31,186 bases of DNA from the NCBI GenBank assembly GCA_002422425.1, contig DIVG01000045.1:1-31186 (forward strand), written 5' to 3'. The DNA is from Akkermansiaceae bacterium UBA6138 (GTDB lineage Bacteria > Verrucomicrobiota > Verrucomicrobiia > Verrucomicrobiales > DEV007). Under the pieces are notes generated by a model that was given only the letters and a program-made list of their open reading frames with translations, did not search any database and had not been told where the DNA came from. Below, piece by piece: positions 7,123 through 15,627 of this stretch. Within the stretch, counting starts at the first letter, position 1; the number at the start of each line of letters is the position of its first letter. Made by a program: the position numbers and the translations under genes.

Positions 7123-8169
7123 ATGATCTTCCCGGCTTTCCGTCTTGTTTGCCTCGTGCTCCTCACCGCCGCCCCGGCCTGGCCCCTCTCCGCCCAGGAT
7201 CCTTCGATCCGGCTCGGGAACGAGATCCCGCCCGAAGTGGATACGGTCTACGAGCGTGGTCTCGCCTATCTCAGCCGGACGCAGAGCGATGATGGCAGCT
7301 GGCGGAGCCGATCCGAACACGGCATCACCGGGATCTGCCTGATGGCTTTCCTCGCGAGCGGAGAAGATCCTAATTTCGGAAGCCATCGGCACCACGTCAA
7401 AAGCGCGATTCGCGCGATCATCACCGGTCAGGAGCCCGGGACCGGCTTCTTCCCTAACAGCATGTATCACCATGGCTTCGCTATGCTTGCCCTCGCCGAA
7501 GCCTACGGAGTCGTTGACGAAGAGGCACTATGGGACGGGACCTGGAATGAGGAACCCCGCCGCTCCATCGCCGAGGCCCTTGAACTTGCCATCAGGCTCG
7601 CGGTCACCGCGCAGCAGGCGAACCGGTGGGGAGGCTGGCGCTACTCACCGACCTCGACCGACGCCGATACCTCCGTGACCGGGTCGGTCCTGATGGGCCT
7701 GCTCGCTTGCCGCAACGCCGGTCTTGAAGTGCCCGATGCGGTCATCGAGTCCGCCATCACCTACATGCAGCGGAACACCGCCTCATCGGGCTTCGTTGCC
7801 TACAGTGGCGGGCTCGGAGGCGGTGGCGAATCAATGGCCCGTTCGGCCGTCGCAGCACTGGTTTATGCTGTCGGGCAGAGACGGGAAAGCGAGGAGTTTT
7901 CCGCCGCCCTCTCGCACATCAGCGAGAGGCTGGATCACAAGGAAACGGCTCACACACACTACTTTTATTACTACATGGCCCAGGCCCTCTACCAGGGGAA
8001 TCCGGACACGTGGGAGCAGTGGAACCGTCGCCATGCGACCTCGCTTGCCGAACAGCAATCACCTGACGGAAGCTTTCCCGGCAGCTACGGCGAAGCCTAC
8101 GGCACGGCGATGTCCCTGCTCTCCCTCGCGCTAAACTACCGTTTCCTCCCCATCTACGAGCGGTTCTGA
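7123..8169 (+). CDS. Exported squalene-cyclase/prenyltransferase-repeat protein
   Basis: The 348-residue protein has a signal peptide (cleavage near PLSAQ-DPS, residue 25). It is followed by repeated helical pairs typical of the alpha/alpha toroid shared by terpenoid cyclases and prenyltransferase beta subunits. Diagnostic QxxDGSW-like motifs occur at QSDDGSW (54-60), WGGWRYSP (about 168-175) and QSPDGSFPGSYGEAYGTAMSLLSL (the last about 40 residues). The DxDD cyclisation motif of squalene-hopene cyclase is not seen and the length is about half of a cyclase, so it is probably a binding or scaffold toroid, not a cyclase. Exported proteins of this kind are common in Planctomycetes and Verrucomicrobia, where their role is not established. 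It is the third gene of the envelope operon; the next starts 4 nt later. Confidence 0.85.
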   Translation: MIFPAFRLVCLVLLTAAPAWPLSAQDPSIRLGNEIPPEVDTVYERGLAYLSRTQSDDGSWRSRSEHGITGICLMAFLASGEDPNFGSHRHHVKSAIRAIITGQEPGTGFFPNSMYHHGFAMLALAEAYGVVDEEALWDGTWNEEPRRSIAEALELAIRLAVTAQQANRWGGWRYSPTSTDADTSVTGSVLMGLLACRNAGLEVPDAVIESAITYMQRNTASSGFVAYSGGLGGGGESMARSAVAALVYAVGQRRESEEFSAALSHISERLDHKETAHTHYFYYYMAQALYQGNPDTWEQWNRRHATSLAEQQSPDGSFPGSYGEAYGTAMSLLSLALNYRFLPIYERF

Positions 8170-8173
8170 AAAC

Positions 8174-11100
8174 ATGAATTTTTCCTCCCGCCCCGGATTG
8201 ACGCGCTACTCAACTCTTCTGTGGGACTGCCGCATTGTTGCCATCCTCGCGGGGTCCTTGTGGCTGGGCGGTGTCGCAAACTCGTCGCCCGAAAGAGAAG
8301 TCAACCTCACCTGGCGAAACGGTGATGAACTTACCGGACGCCTGCTGCCCGGCAGCGAGGGGGAGACAATACGCTTCGAAGCCAGTCCTTTCACCGACCC
8401 GCTCGATCTGCGGCCGGGGCAACTCGGTAGGATTCACTTTCCCGCAGCACTCGCGACACCTGAACCCGCCACCCCCCTTCGTTTCGAGGTTTCACTTAGC
8501 AACGGCGACCGACTCCGGGGTAAACTGATCGGACTGGACCGCGACAGAGTCGTTCTGGACTGTTCACCGCCCCTTGGTATCGTCTCGATAAGACGGGAAG
8601 CCATCGCCCGACTCGGAGCCCTCAACGGAGAAGATCTCAACTTCTCCGGCCTTGGCGGGCTGAGCGAATGGACCTCAAGCGGGCGTGATCGCAAGACAAG
8701 CGACTGGTTCGCCGACCTCCGCGGCGAACTCATCTCCCACCAATGGTCGGGCAATCTTTTTCGCGAGATTGCCTTTCCGGAAAAAGTTGAAGTGCATTTC
8801 CGGGCCTCCTTTCAAGAAGGTTATCCAAGCCTGGTCGTCGGCCTCCTTCGCGATCCGGAAGCGGGCCCCCGGCTTGAGACATGGGACAGGATGCTCGTCC
8901 TCACTTACCAGTCGCAATTCGTCGCGGCGATGGAACTGACGGAGGCCACCAGAGAGCTCGACCTCCGGCTTTTTTGGAACCAGGCAACCGGCGAGGTCCG
9001 CCTCTCTTTGCCTTCGGGAAAAGAGCTCGCCGCCATCAGCGGCGCTCGTCCCGAGAAACCCGACGCGCAAAAGCGACGCCCTTCCGACCCTCTTCATCGC
9101 GGATTTTTTATCCTCAACCGCACTCCCGGGATCCGGCTGCTCTCACTCCAGGTGCGGGAGTGGGACGGCAGTCCCGCGCCGTTGATAGATCTCACCCGGC
9201 CCCGCCTGCGCCTCCGCAATGAACCGGTGCGCTTCCAAATTGACGACATCCGCTACTCCGAGGAGGAGGGGAATATAAAAGTGGGAACGAGGGCCGTGCC
9301 CCTCACCGAACTCCTTGAACTGACCTTCCCGCCGTCCGGTCCGGGTCCGCTTGTTCCCGAACCCTCAACTACGACACGCGTCGCCTGGCAGAATGGCACG
9401 ACCTTGAGCGGTCGCTTCCTGAGCATAAAGCCGGGGCTGGTATCGCTCCTTCCGCCCTGGGCCGCCGGACCCGTTGTCGCCAGTCTTGAAGGTGCCCGCG
9501 AAATCCGTTTCCCTGAGAATACCGAACCCCTCGAAGCCGCCACTGACCTTCTCACCTCCTCCGGCATCTCCCTTCGAGGAACGATGCGGCTCGCCCCAAC
9601 AGGGACCAAACCGCCCGTCCTTCTCTCATGGCAACCCCCGGGAGCTCTCCATCCGGTGCCGCTTAGCCCGGTGGAGCGGCTCACAATCACCCGAAACCCC
9701 CTCTCCGAAGCAGGCGCGGTCCGGCAGTCCAGTCTCAGCCAGGCTCGGCTCTATCTGGCCGATGATGAGATTCTTGCCGGCCGACTCCGTTCCATCACCT
9801 CTGAAAAAGTGCTTTTCGAAAGCCGCCTCACCGGCCTCGTTGAGGTCCCTTCGGCGTATCTCCGCGCCCTTGACACCGGCACCGCCGGACGCATCCTTGA
9901 GGGCTTTAAAGACTCCGAGTGGGAAAAGATCGAGGAAGTCGATGGGCAGATTGAGCTCGCGGCGGACACCGCAGTCCTCAAAGGCGGCAGCGTCGGTAAC
10001 CCTTCCCTTCTCCTCGGGGATCGCATTCGCTTCAACGCGGCCTGGACCGAGTCCTACGGGGCCATGACAATGCGATTTTTCACCTCCGGACCTGACAGTA
10101 GCACCCCGTCGACCGATATCATCATCGCGGCCCAGGGGAACCGCCTCTTTGTTGGCAGGCTGAACGAGAACGGAGCCTTCTCCTTCTCGGGGGATCAGAT
10201 TCCCATCGTCGCCAACCGGGCTGCGATCGACATCTCGGCGACACCGGAAAAAATCGACGTTCGTATCGATGGGAGAAACGGGATCAGTGTGAAGGTCGAT
10301 CCGGCGAAGATTTCCGGCAACGGACTCTATTTCAAAATGGGCGGCGGCTGGCAGGGATGGAATCAGGAAAACAGCGTCATCGAAATCAGCCAATTCCGCA
10401 TTGAGAGTTCCCCCGGCAGTATCCCCCGGCGCCTCATTGAGCCGAGGGCAAAAGAGCATCTCCTTTCGATCCCGCGCGCCTTGCGCAACGACATCCCGAC
10501 CCATCTCCTCATCGCCCCGAACGGCGATCTTCTGAGAGGAAATCTGGGGTCAGGAGACGAAACCTCGCTGCGATTCGCCGCCAAAGACCAAACCCTGGAA
10601 ATCCCCCTCGGCCGCGTCTCGAATATTATATGGCTCTCTCCGCCTTCAGCACCAAAAGCCCCCGACGCTCCCACGACGCAGACGACACCATCAAAGAAAC
10701 CTCCCGGAGGCAAGACCGCCGCGGATACGCCGGAAACAGCAGAGGCAGGAGAAGGCGATCCAGCCGGGGAGCCGGTAGCATCAGATCGCCCTGCCCCCCC
10801 CCGACCGGCCACCACCTTCCCATCCTCGATTGCCGATTTTCAGATCACTCACCAGCTCGTCCTCCACGACGGAACCCGCCTGCAACTCATGGGTGATCGT
10901 ATCGAGGGAAACCGTCTCATCGGTCTCTCCCCCGTTCTCGGGGAGTGTCGGGTTGCGGTCGAGAATATCCGCGAAATCCGCAGTGGCCCGCCCGTTGCCC
11001 TCGACGAGGCACCGCCGATGGATCTGGTGGTCTTCAATGACTGGCAAACGAACTACACCCCCGATCCCGTCCTCCCCGCTCCCGGAGGAACGGCGCCTTC

Positions 11101-11533
11101 TCCAATGATAGGCAAAGAAGCCCCCTCCTTTGAACTGGACGGGCTCGATCAGACAAAATTCAAACTATCCGATCACCGCGGCAAAGTGGTCGTCCTCGAC
11201 TTCTGGGCGACCTGGTGCGGTCCCTGCGTCAAGGCCATGCCGGACGTCATGGCTGTGGTGAGCGCCTTTCCCGAAGGATCGGTCGCCTTTTGCGCGATCA
11301 ATCAGGCCGAGTCCTCCCCCATCGTGGCCAGCTTCCTGCAAGCCAGAAAATGGGGAAGCGATGCCGTCGCCCTGGATTTTAATATGAAAGTTAGCCGGGC
11401 CTATCAGGTCGATGGAATTCCTCACACTGTTGTGATCGATCCGGAAGGCAGGATTGCCTGGGTCCACACCGGTTATACGCCCGAGCTCAAACGCGGACTT
11501 TTTGAGGCCATCGCCCGAACCCTGTCTCGATAG
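8174..11533 (+). CDS. Large exported beta-repeat protein with C-terminal TlpA-type thioredoxin domain
   Basis: The 1119-residue protein starts with a likely signal or anchor helix (about 20-37). It has about six copies of a 45-residue beta repeat of the form L-x-NG-x-x-L-x-G-x-L...I-R, near 43-90, 103-150, 401-450, 525-570, 776-820 and 892-938. Between repeats lie two beta-rich regions that look like LamG/concanavalin-type folds. A Pro/Thr-rich linker (about 825-880) precedes the last repeat. Residues 979-1119 form a TlpA/ResA-like domain with APSFELDGL, DFWATWCGPC (Cys1015 and Cys1018) and the cis-Pro segment GIPHTVVID. The redox site is intact, so thiol-disulfide chemistry outside the cytoplasm is likely. 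It is the last gene of the four-gene operon; the following gene converges from the other strand 33 bases away and no clear terminator lies between. The repeat boundaries are by eye. Confidence 0.85.
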   Translation: MNFSSRPGLTRYSTLLWDCRIVAILAGSLWLGGVANSSPEREVNLTWRNGDELTGRLLPGSEGETIRFEASPFTDPLDLRPGQLGRIHFPAALATPEPATPLRFEVSLSNGDRLRGKLIGLDRDRVVLDCSPPLGIVSIRREAIARLGALNGEDLNFSGLGGLSEWTSSGRDRKTSDWFADLRGELISHQWSGNLFREIAFPEKVEVHFRASFQEGYPSLVVGLLRDPEAGPRLETWDRMLVLTYQSQFVAAMELTEATRELDLRLFWNQATGEVRLSLPSGKELAAISGARPEKPDAQKRRPSDPLHRGFFILNRTPGIRLLSLQVREWDGSPAPLIDLTRPRLRLRNEPVRFQIDDIRYSEEEGNIKVGTRAVPLTELLELTFPPSGPGPLVPEPSTTTRVAWQNGTTLSGRFLSIKPGLVSLLPPWAAGPVVASLEGAREIRFPENTEPLEAATDLLTSSGISLRGTMRLAPTGTKPPVLLSWQPPGALHPVPLSPVERLTITRNPLSEAGAVRQSSLSQARLYLADDEILAGRLRSITSEKVLFESRLTGLVEVPSAYLRALDTGTAGRILEGFKDSEWEKIEEVDGQIELAADTAVLKGGSVGNPSLLLGDRIRFNAAWTESYGAMTMRFFTSGPDSSTPSTDIIIAAQGNRLFVGRLNENGAFSFSGDQIPIVANRAAIDISATPEKIDVRIDGRNGISVKVDPAKISGNGLYFKMGGGWQGWNQENSVIEISQFRIESSPGSIPRRLIEPRAKEHLLSIPRALRNDIPTHLLIAPNGDLLRGNLGSGDETSLRFAAKDQTLEIPLGRVSNIIWLSPPSAPKAPDAPTTQTTPSKKPPGGKTAADTPETAEAGEGDPAGEPVASDRPAPPRPATTFPSSIADFQITHQLVLHDGTRLQLMGDRIEGNRLIGLSPVLGECRVAVENIREIRSGPPVALDEAPPMDLVVFNDWQTNYTPDPVLPAPGGTAPSPMIGKEAPSFELDGLDQTKFKLSDHRGKVVVLDFWATWCGPCVKAMPDVMAVVSAFPEGSVAFCAINQAESSPIVASFLQARKWGSDAVALDFNMKVSRAYQVDGIPHTVVIDPEGRIAWVHTGYTPELKRGLFEAIARTLSR

Positions 11534-11566
11534 AGGCGCACCGCCACTCCGTCGCGCCGTGCTCTC

Positions 11567-12064
11567 TCAGGGGATTTCAGGGGAGTGCAAAAATCCCTTC
11601 CCGTAAAAGGCCCGTGCCGTCAGGACGACGAATGAGAGGATCCCGTAGGAGAGTCCGAGGACGACACCGAAATCCACCAGCCCCCGCCAAGGAGAGGGGA
11701 GATAAGCCACGAGGACGACAAGCAAGACGATCCCCGCGGTGAGTGAGATCGCGGTGAGACGCGTCTTTCGCTTCGCGTGAAAGTAACCCATGCAGAAAAA
11801 CGGAGCCAGGAGGACATGGAGCCAGCGGGGATGATCGTGAAGATACTTCACCCGCGCAGCGGTCCGTGGGGAAAACTTCTTCTGAAAACCGCGATACCCC
11901 TCAGCCACGAGCATAAAGACACTAAAGCCAACGAGGAAAACCCACTGTGCCATCGTGAGCGAGCCATTGAGAGCCTCGGCGGCCCGCGGCGCAAGCCGAT
12001 AGACGGCGTAACCCAGGAGAGCGATCACTCCCGAAAACCCCCAGAATGCTCCTATTGCTCCCAT
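11567..12064 (-). CDS. Small polytopic membrane protein, unknown function
   Basis: The 165-residue protein contains four likely membrane helices, around 3-22, 38-55, 105-125 and 132-152. A basic, aromatic loop (GYRGFQKKFSPRTAARVKYL) lies between the second and third. A shorter hydrophobic stretch, LLAPFFCMGYFHAKRKTR (about 86-103), may be re-entrant. No catalytic motif is recognised. It starts with ATG at 12064, 84 nt downstream of another minus-strand membrane-anchored gene, with which it may form a transcription unit. Confidence 0.75.
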   Translation of the reverse strand: MGAIGAFWGFSGVIALLGYAVYRLAPRAAEALNGSLTMAQWVFLVGFSVFMLVAEGYRGFQKKFSPRTAARVKYLHDHPRWLHVLLAPFFCMGYFHAKRKTRLTAISLTAGIVLLVVLVAYLPSPWRGLVDFGVVLGLSYGILSFVVLTARAFYGKGFLHSPEIP

Positions 12065-12148
12065 TTAGCGGCCAATCTGGACCAAGGACCTCGTTTGTAA
12101 AGCCCCACGAAGGGCAAAACAGCGATGACGGCCAGTCCAAATGCCCCC

Positions 12149-12985
12149 TCAAGCCGCCGCCGGGACGGACTCGCCTTCACCTTCGAGACGATCCGCCGCT
12201 TCGTTTTCCAGAACACCCGACTCGAGCTCTCGCAGACTGGACTCAATGCTGCAGACGAGAGACTCCAGCACGTCGAGCCCTTCATCGATCTGATCGATGC
12301 GGTCGCTGATTTCTTCACCGAGAATCTCACGCACCGACAAGACGGACATATCAGGAGGGAGGTTCTTCCCGGATTCGTCGCTCCCCCCACCGACAGCGGC
12401 AACCCCCTCGTCTCCTCCGCTCGTCAGTTCACCCTCGGAATAATCGGCGTCGCCCTCCATCGGGCCGTCCGCCGCGACTGATTCGCGAATGATGAAATCA
12501 GTGGCTAACCCGGTCTTCGTCGATGTCACTTCGGTGAAATCTCCCGACTCGGGAGCGGCGTCACCCACAGACCCACCGATCCCGCTACGCGCCTCCGACG
12601 GTTCAAAGACCATTGGCTCGGAACGCCCCACGGGGGACGAACGCATCAGCATCGCCAAACCGGCCGCCGCCTCCTGCAGCTCATCCAGATAATCGCTCTC
12701 GCGATTCGCCGTCCCGGCTGTCGACTCATCTAAAACCACCGCATCCGTCGAAGCCCGGCCCATCCGGACCTCAGGCTCCTGCTCCGCGATGGGGGGCATT
12801 TCAATTACGGGAACTCCAAGCTCCCGGGGAAAGGCGGCGGAGATTGTCTCGGAGGAAAACAGGAGATCGACCGGCGCATGGTGGAGAGATTTCCCGCTGG
12901 AGCGCGAGGCGAACCTCGCGTAAAGCATGGCTACCGCGAGAACCCCTAACGCAGCGATGAGAATTAAATAACCCCAGTTGTTCAT
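12149..12985 (-). CDS. N-terminally anchored acidic protein with C-terminal coiled coil
   Basis: The 278-residue protein has one membrane helix at residues 5-25 (WGYLILIAALGVLAVAML). A long, acidic, Gly/Ser/Glu-rich and probably disordered region follows. The C-terminal helical segment (about 215-262: VREILGEEISDRIDQIDEGLDVLESLV) has heptad spacing. No enzyme motif is seen. Such an anchor, disordered tether and coiled coil suits a docking or structural role at the inner membrane. It starts at ATG 12985, divergent from the rhomboid gene, and precedes the small membrane protein gene on the same strand. An unrelated reading frame overlaps its 3' part but has no recognisable protein. Confidence 0.7.
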   Translation of the reverse strand: MNNWGYLILIAALGVLAVAMLYARFASRSSGKSLHHAPVDLLFSSETISAAFPRELGVPVIEMPPIAEQEPEVRMGRASTDAVVLDESTAGTANRESDYLDELQEAAAGLAMLMRSSPVGRSEPMVFEPSEARSGIGGSVGDAAPESGDFTEVTSTKTGLATDFIIRESVAADGPMEGDADYSEGELTSGGDEGVAAVGGGSDESGKNLPPDMSVLSVREILGEEISDRIDQIDEGLDVLESLVCSIESSLRELESGVLENEAADRLEGEGESVPAAA

Positions 12986-13107
12986 GATTGATAATGGATC
13001 ATCAGGAAATCCTAGATACTTTCAACTGTAAATTATCATCTTTCTGCAGTTTTCCCGCTTATTTGCGCATTTCCCTCCTCTTGCCGAAAAGTCGATCAGG
13101 GGCGTAA

Positions 13108-14055
13108 TTGAAAACCTCCCCTCCCCCGATGAGCATCTACGACCGCGACTACATCCGAGAAAGCGGCTCCTCCGCCAACAGCGGCGGGCCATCGCGCTGG
13201 AGTGTCGTCACCTGGCTGCTGATGGTGAACGTGGCCGTGTTCGTCGTGAACAACCTGTTCTTCTTTAACCCCGAACGTGATCTCTTCGGCCTCTCGATGC
13301 GGTCACTGGAGTCTCTCCGACTCTGGACACCGATCACCTATCAATTTGTCCACGCCAGCCCTTGGCATCTTCTTGGGAACATGCTCGGACTCTTTTTCCT
13401 CGGGCGCATCCTTCTCGGGATGACAACGCCCCGCCAGGTCGTGCGCCTCTACCTGCTCGGCGGGCTCGGCGGCGGAATTCTGAAATTGTTTTACAACGCC
13501 CTCTTCGGCCCTGATGCCGTTATCATCGGTGCCTCGGCCTCGGTTCTCGCCATCGTGACCGCCGTGGCCACGCTGATCCCCCGGCACCGTATTACCCTGC
13601 TGCTTTTCTTCATTATTCCGGTGACCCTGACCATGAAGCAGATCGTCTACATCATCATCGCGATCAACGTCTTCACCTTGCTCTTCTCAATCGGAGCCGC
13701 GGGGAGCGAAGTTGCGGTCATCGCCCACTTTGGCGGCATGCTTACAGGATGGACCTTTGTCCGATTCGGCTTTCACCGCTCGAAAAGCTCGCCTCGTCCG
13801 CCTCGAAAAAGAGCCCCGGGAGTCAAAAATGAGCGCTTCGGCATTCGCGTTATTCGCAACGAAGCAGCGTCCGGTCCTCGGGACGTCGGGGGAACCGCCC
13901 CCGTCGGCAAAGACGAGCCTTTTGTCACGAGCGACGTCGACGCCATCCTTGACAAGATAAATGAACACGGGTTCCAGAGTCTCTCGGACGACGAACGTGG
14001 CGTCCTTGAGCAAAGCAGCCGCAAACTCTCCGAGCGAATCGACAGGAAGATTTAA
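13108..14055 (+). CDS. Rhomboid-family intramembrane serine protease
   Basis: The 315-residue protein has six or so membrane helices in its first 220 residues and the rhomboid signature. HASPWHLLGNMLGLFFLG gives the HxxxN-type helix, GASAS holds the nucleophile Ser143, and AHFGGMLTG holds the catalytic His207. The GxSx motif has Ala in place of the common second Gly, which is tolerated in the family. A 95-residue soluble C-terminal tail follows, ending in a helical segment (DVDAILDKINEHGFQSLSDDERGVLEQ). That segment resembles a short motif seen at the ends of bacterial rhomboid-like proteins. The TTG at 13108 has AGGGG five bases upstream; an ATG at 13129 without such a site would remove seven residues and is nearly as likely. 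The substrate is unknown. Confidence 0.9.
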   Translation: MKTSPPPMSIYDRDYIRESGSSANSGGPSRWSVVTWLLMVNVAVFVVNNLFFFNPERDLFGLSMRSLESLRLWTPITYQFVHASPWHLLGNMLGLFFLGRILLGMTTPRQVVRLYLLGGLGGGILKLFYNALFGPDAVIIGASASVLAIVTAVATLIPRHRITLLLFFIIPVTLTMKQIVYIIIAINVFTLLFSIGAAGSEVAVIAHFGGMLTGWTFVRFGFHRSKSSPRPPRKRAPGVKNERFGIRVIRNEAASGPRDVGGTAPVGKDEPFVTSDVDAILDKINEHGFQSLSDDERGVLEQSSRKLSERIDRKI

Positions 14056-14149
14056 CGCTTCCCTTTCCATACCCTCTTTCTTTTCCCCTGCCTTGAACGC
14101 CCCCCGCACCGTCAGATCCTCCCCCGCAAGGGCCGGCTACTCACGCCGA

Positions 14150-14596
14150 ATGCACCTGCTAAGTCGGCTGGGGGGCTTCGCCTTCTTCTTTTTCGCTGTC
14201 TATCTGGCTGGTGTAATGGGCGTGGAGATGGCACGTAACCGACTGCCCGGGAGAGGAGAGGCAGGTTCGAGCTTCGGGAACACCTCCCCGCTCACGGTCG
14301 GGCGTTCAGACGATCCCCTCTACCTTGCCGAGTCGCCGGAAGCGCTCCGTGCTTTTTTCACGAAACACCCCACCCCCGAAGAAAGGGCCCGCGCCAATCT
14401 GAGCGGGCTCGGAATCCGGAGGCTCCAGGATTTCGTTCAGATAACGACCTTGCGGGCCGAAGCCGATGCCGTCGAGGTAAAGGTGTCATCAGGAGCGATT
14501 GCCGGAGCCGTCTACTGGATTCACTATACCCAGCTGCCTGATCCCTCCGCCTTCGATCCCATCATCCCACCGTTGCCTGACGGCGGAGTAAATTAA
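14150..14596 (+). CDS. Small membrane-anchored hypothetical protein
   Basis: The 148-residue protein begins MHLLSRLGGFAFFFFAVYLAGV, one N-terminal membrane helix or uncleaved signal (about 8-26). It continues with about 120 soluble residues including PEERARANLSGLGIRRLQDFVQ and ends PPLPDGGVN. I do not recognise the family. The ATG at 14150 is chosen because the hydrophobic segment then sits at the N-terminus; an upstream ATG at 13961 would overlap the rhomboid gene and add low-quality sequence. It follows the rhomboid gene by 94 bases. Confidence 0.65.
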   Translation: MHLLSRLGGFAFFFFAVYLAGVMGVEMARNRLPGRGEAGSSFGNTSPLTVGRSDDPLYLAESPEALRAFFTKHPTPEERARANLSGLGIRRLQDFVQITTLRAEADAVEVKVSSGAIAGAVYWIHYTQLPDPSAFDPIIPPLPDGGVN

Positions 14597-14631
14597 CAAA
14601 GAAATAAAGTGCCCGTTTTCGGAGTTTTTAA

Positions 14632-14659
14632 TTGTTCAGGGGCCTTAATTAACTACACT
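14632..14659 (+). promoter_or_regulatory. Candidate promoter of the metallo-hydrolase gene
   Basis: TTGTTC (14632-14637) and TACACT (14654-14659) are spaced 16 bases apart in an AT-rich gap. The -10-like element ends seven bases before the ATG at 14667, so transcription would start at or next to the start codon, giving a leaderless messenger. Both hexamers are imperfect. Confidence 0.35.
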
Positions 14660-14666
14660 CTTCAGC

Positions 14667-15584
14667 ATGCTCAAACTGGCAGTACTCGGCAGCGGCAGCT
14701 CGGGCAACAGCGCCCTTGTCTGTCATGAAGACACCCGTATCCTCGTTGACGCGGGCCTCTCGGCGCGCCAGCTCGGGACGCGCCTGCATGCCCTCGGGGT
14801 TGATCCCGACAGCCTCACCGCCATCGTCCTCACCCATGAGCATAGCGACCACACCCGCGGCATTGACGTCTTTTGCCGCCAGCGCCGCCTCCCCGTCTAT
14901 GCTACGATCCGCACCGCCGTGGTTGTGCGGGAGAAGATGAGCTCGGGCGTCATCTGGAGACAGTTCGAGGCGGGAGACTCGTTCGAGATCGGTCGTGTCA
15001 AAATCGACTCCTTTTCCGTCCCGCACGATGCGAACGATCCAGTCGGCTATCGATTCGAGTGCGCTCACAGCAGTCTCGGTTTTCTCAGCGACGTCGGTCA
15101 CATCACCCGCATGATCCTGGACCGGCTCAAGGGAGTGGACACCCTCTTCGCCGAGGCCAACTACGACGAGACTCTTCTCCAGAATGACACAAAGCGTCCC
15201 TGGGCAACAAAACAGCGCATCAGCAACCGACACGGCCACCTCTCGAACGAGCAAACCGCCGAACTGGTCTGCGGGATCGCCGGACCGAACCTTTCCCGCG
15301 TTGTTCTCGGTCACCTCAGCAGCGACTGCAATACGCCTGATCTTGCCGCCGGCGTCATCGCCACACAACTCCGCGAGCGCGGGCACGCCGGTGTCGTGAT
15401 CGAGTGTGCCGGCCGCGACGAGCCACTGCCCCTCGCCCCTGTCGTGCACGAACTCATTTACCGGTCCCGCGTTGCTGAAGAAATCCGTGCCAAAAGCGCC
15501 CGCGTGTGCGAACCTAAGGCTGCGGCAGCGAAAACGCCCGCCCCTTCGGGTCCGCACTGGAACCAGACGGAATGGGCGTTCTGA
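14667..15584 (+). CDS. MBL-fold metallo-hydrolase, YycJ/WalJ-like
   Basis: The 305-residue protein opens with VLGSGSSGNSALV and carries the metal-binding motif THEHSDH (His57, His59, Asp61, His62). Further ligand-region segments are FLSDVGHI, EANYDE and LGHLSSDCN. These are hallmarks of the YycJ/WalJ group of metallo-beta-lactamase-fold phosphodiesterases; the founding member is linked to cell-wall stress signalling and DNA repair as a 5' exonuclease. It is cytoplasmic, with no signal peptide. The last about 30 residues (after EEIRAKSARV) are a poorly conserved tail. It precedes trpE by 43 bases on the same strand, close enough for co-transcription, with no obvious functional tie. Confidence 0.9.
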   Translation: MLKLAVLGSGSSGNSALVCHEDTRILVDAGLSARQLGTRLHALGVDPDSLTAIVLTHEHSDHTRGIDVFCRQRRLPVYATIRTAVVVREKMSSGVIWRQFEAGDSFEIGRVKIDSFSVPHDANDPVGYRFECAHSSLGFLSDVGHITRMILDRLKGVDTLFAEANYDETLLQNDTKRPWATKQRISNRHGHLSNEQTAELVCGIAGPNLSRVVLGHLSSDCNTPDLAAGVIATQLRERGHAGVVIECAGRDEPLPLAPVVHELIYRSRVAEEIRAKSARVCEPKAAAAKTPAPSGPHWNQTEWAF

Positions 15585-15627
15585 AAGGGTTGCCTTCACC
15601 CCCGACCATTGCCCACTGCCTCACACG

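Noticed and set aside
12052..12402. Minus-strand frame overlapping the 3' part of the coiled-coil protein gene
   Set aside because: The overlapping 278-residue frame has a membrane anchor and coiled coil; this one has no recognisable features.
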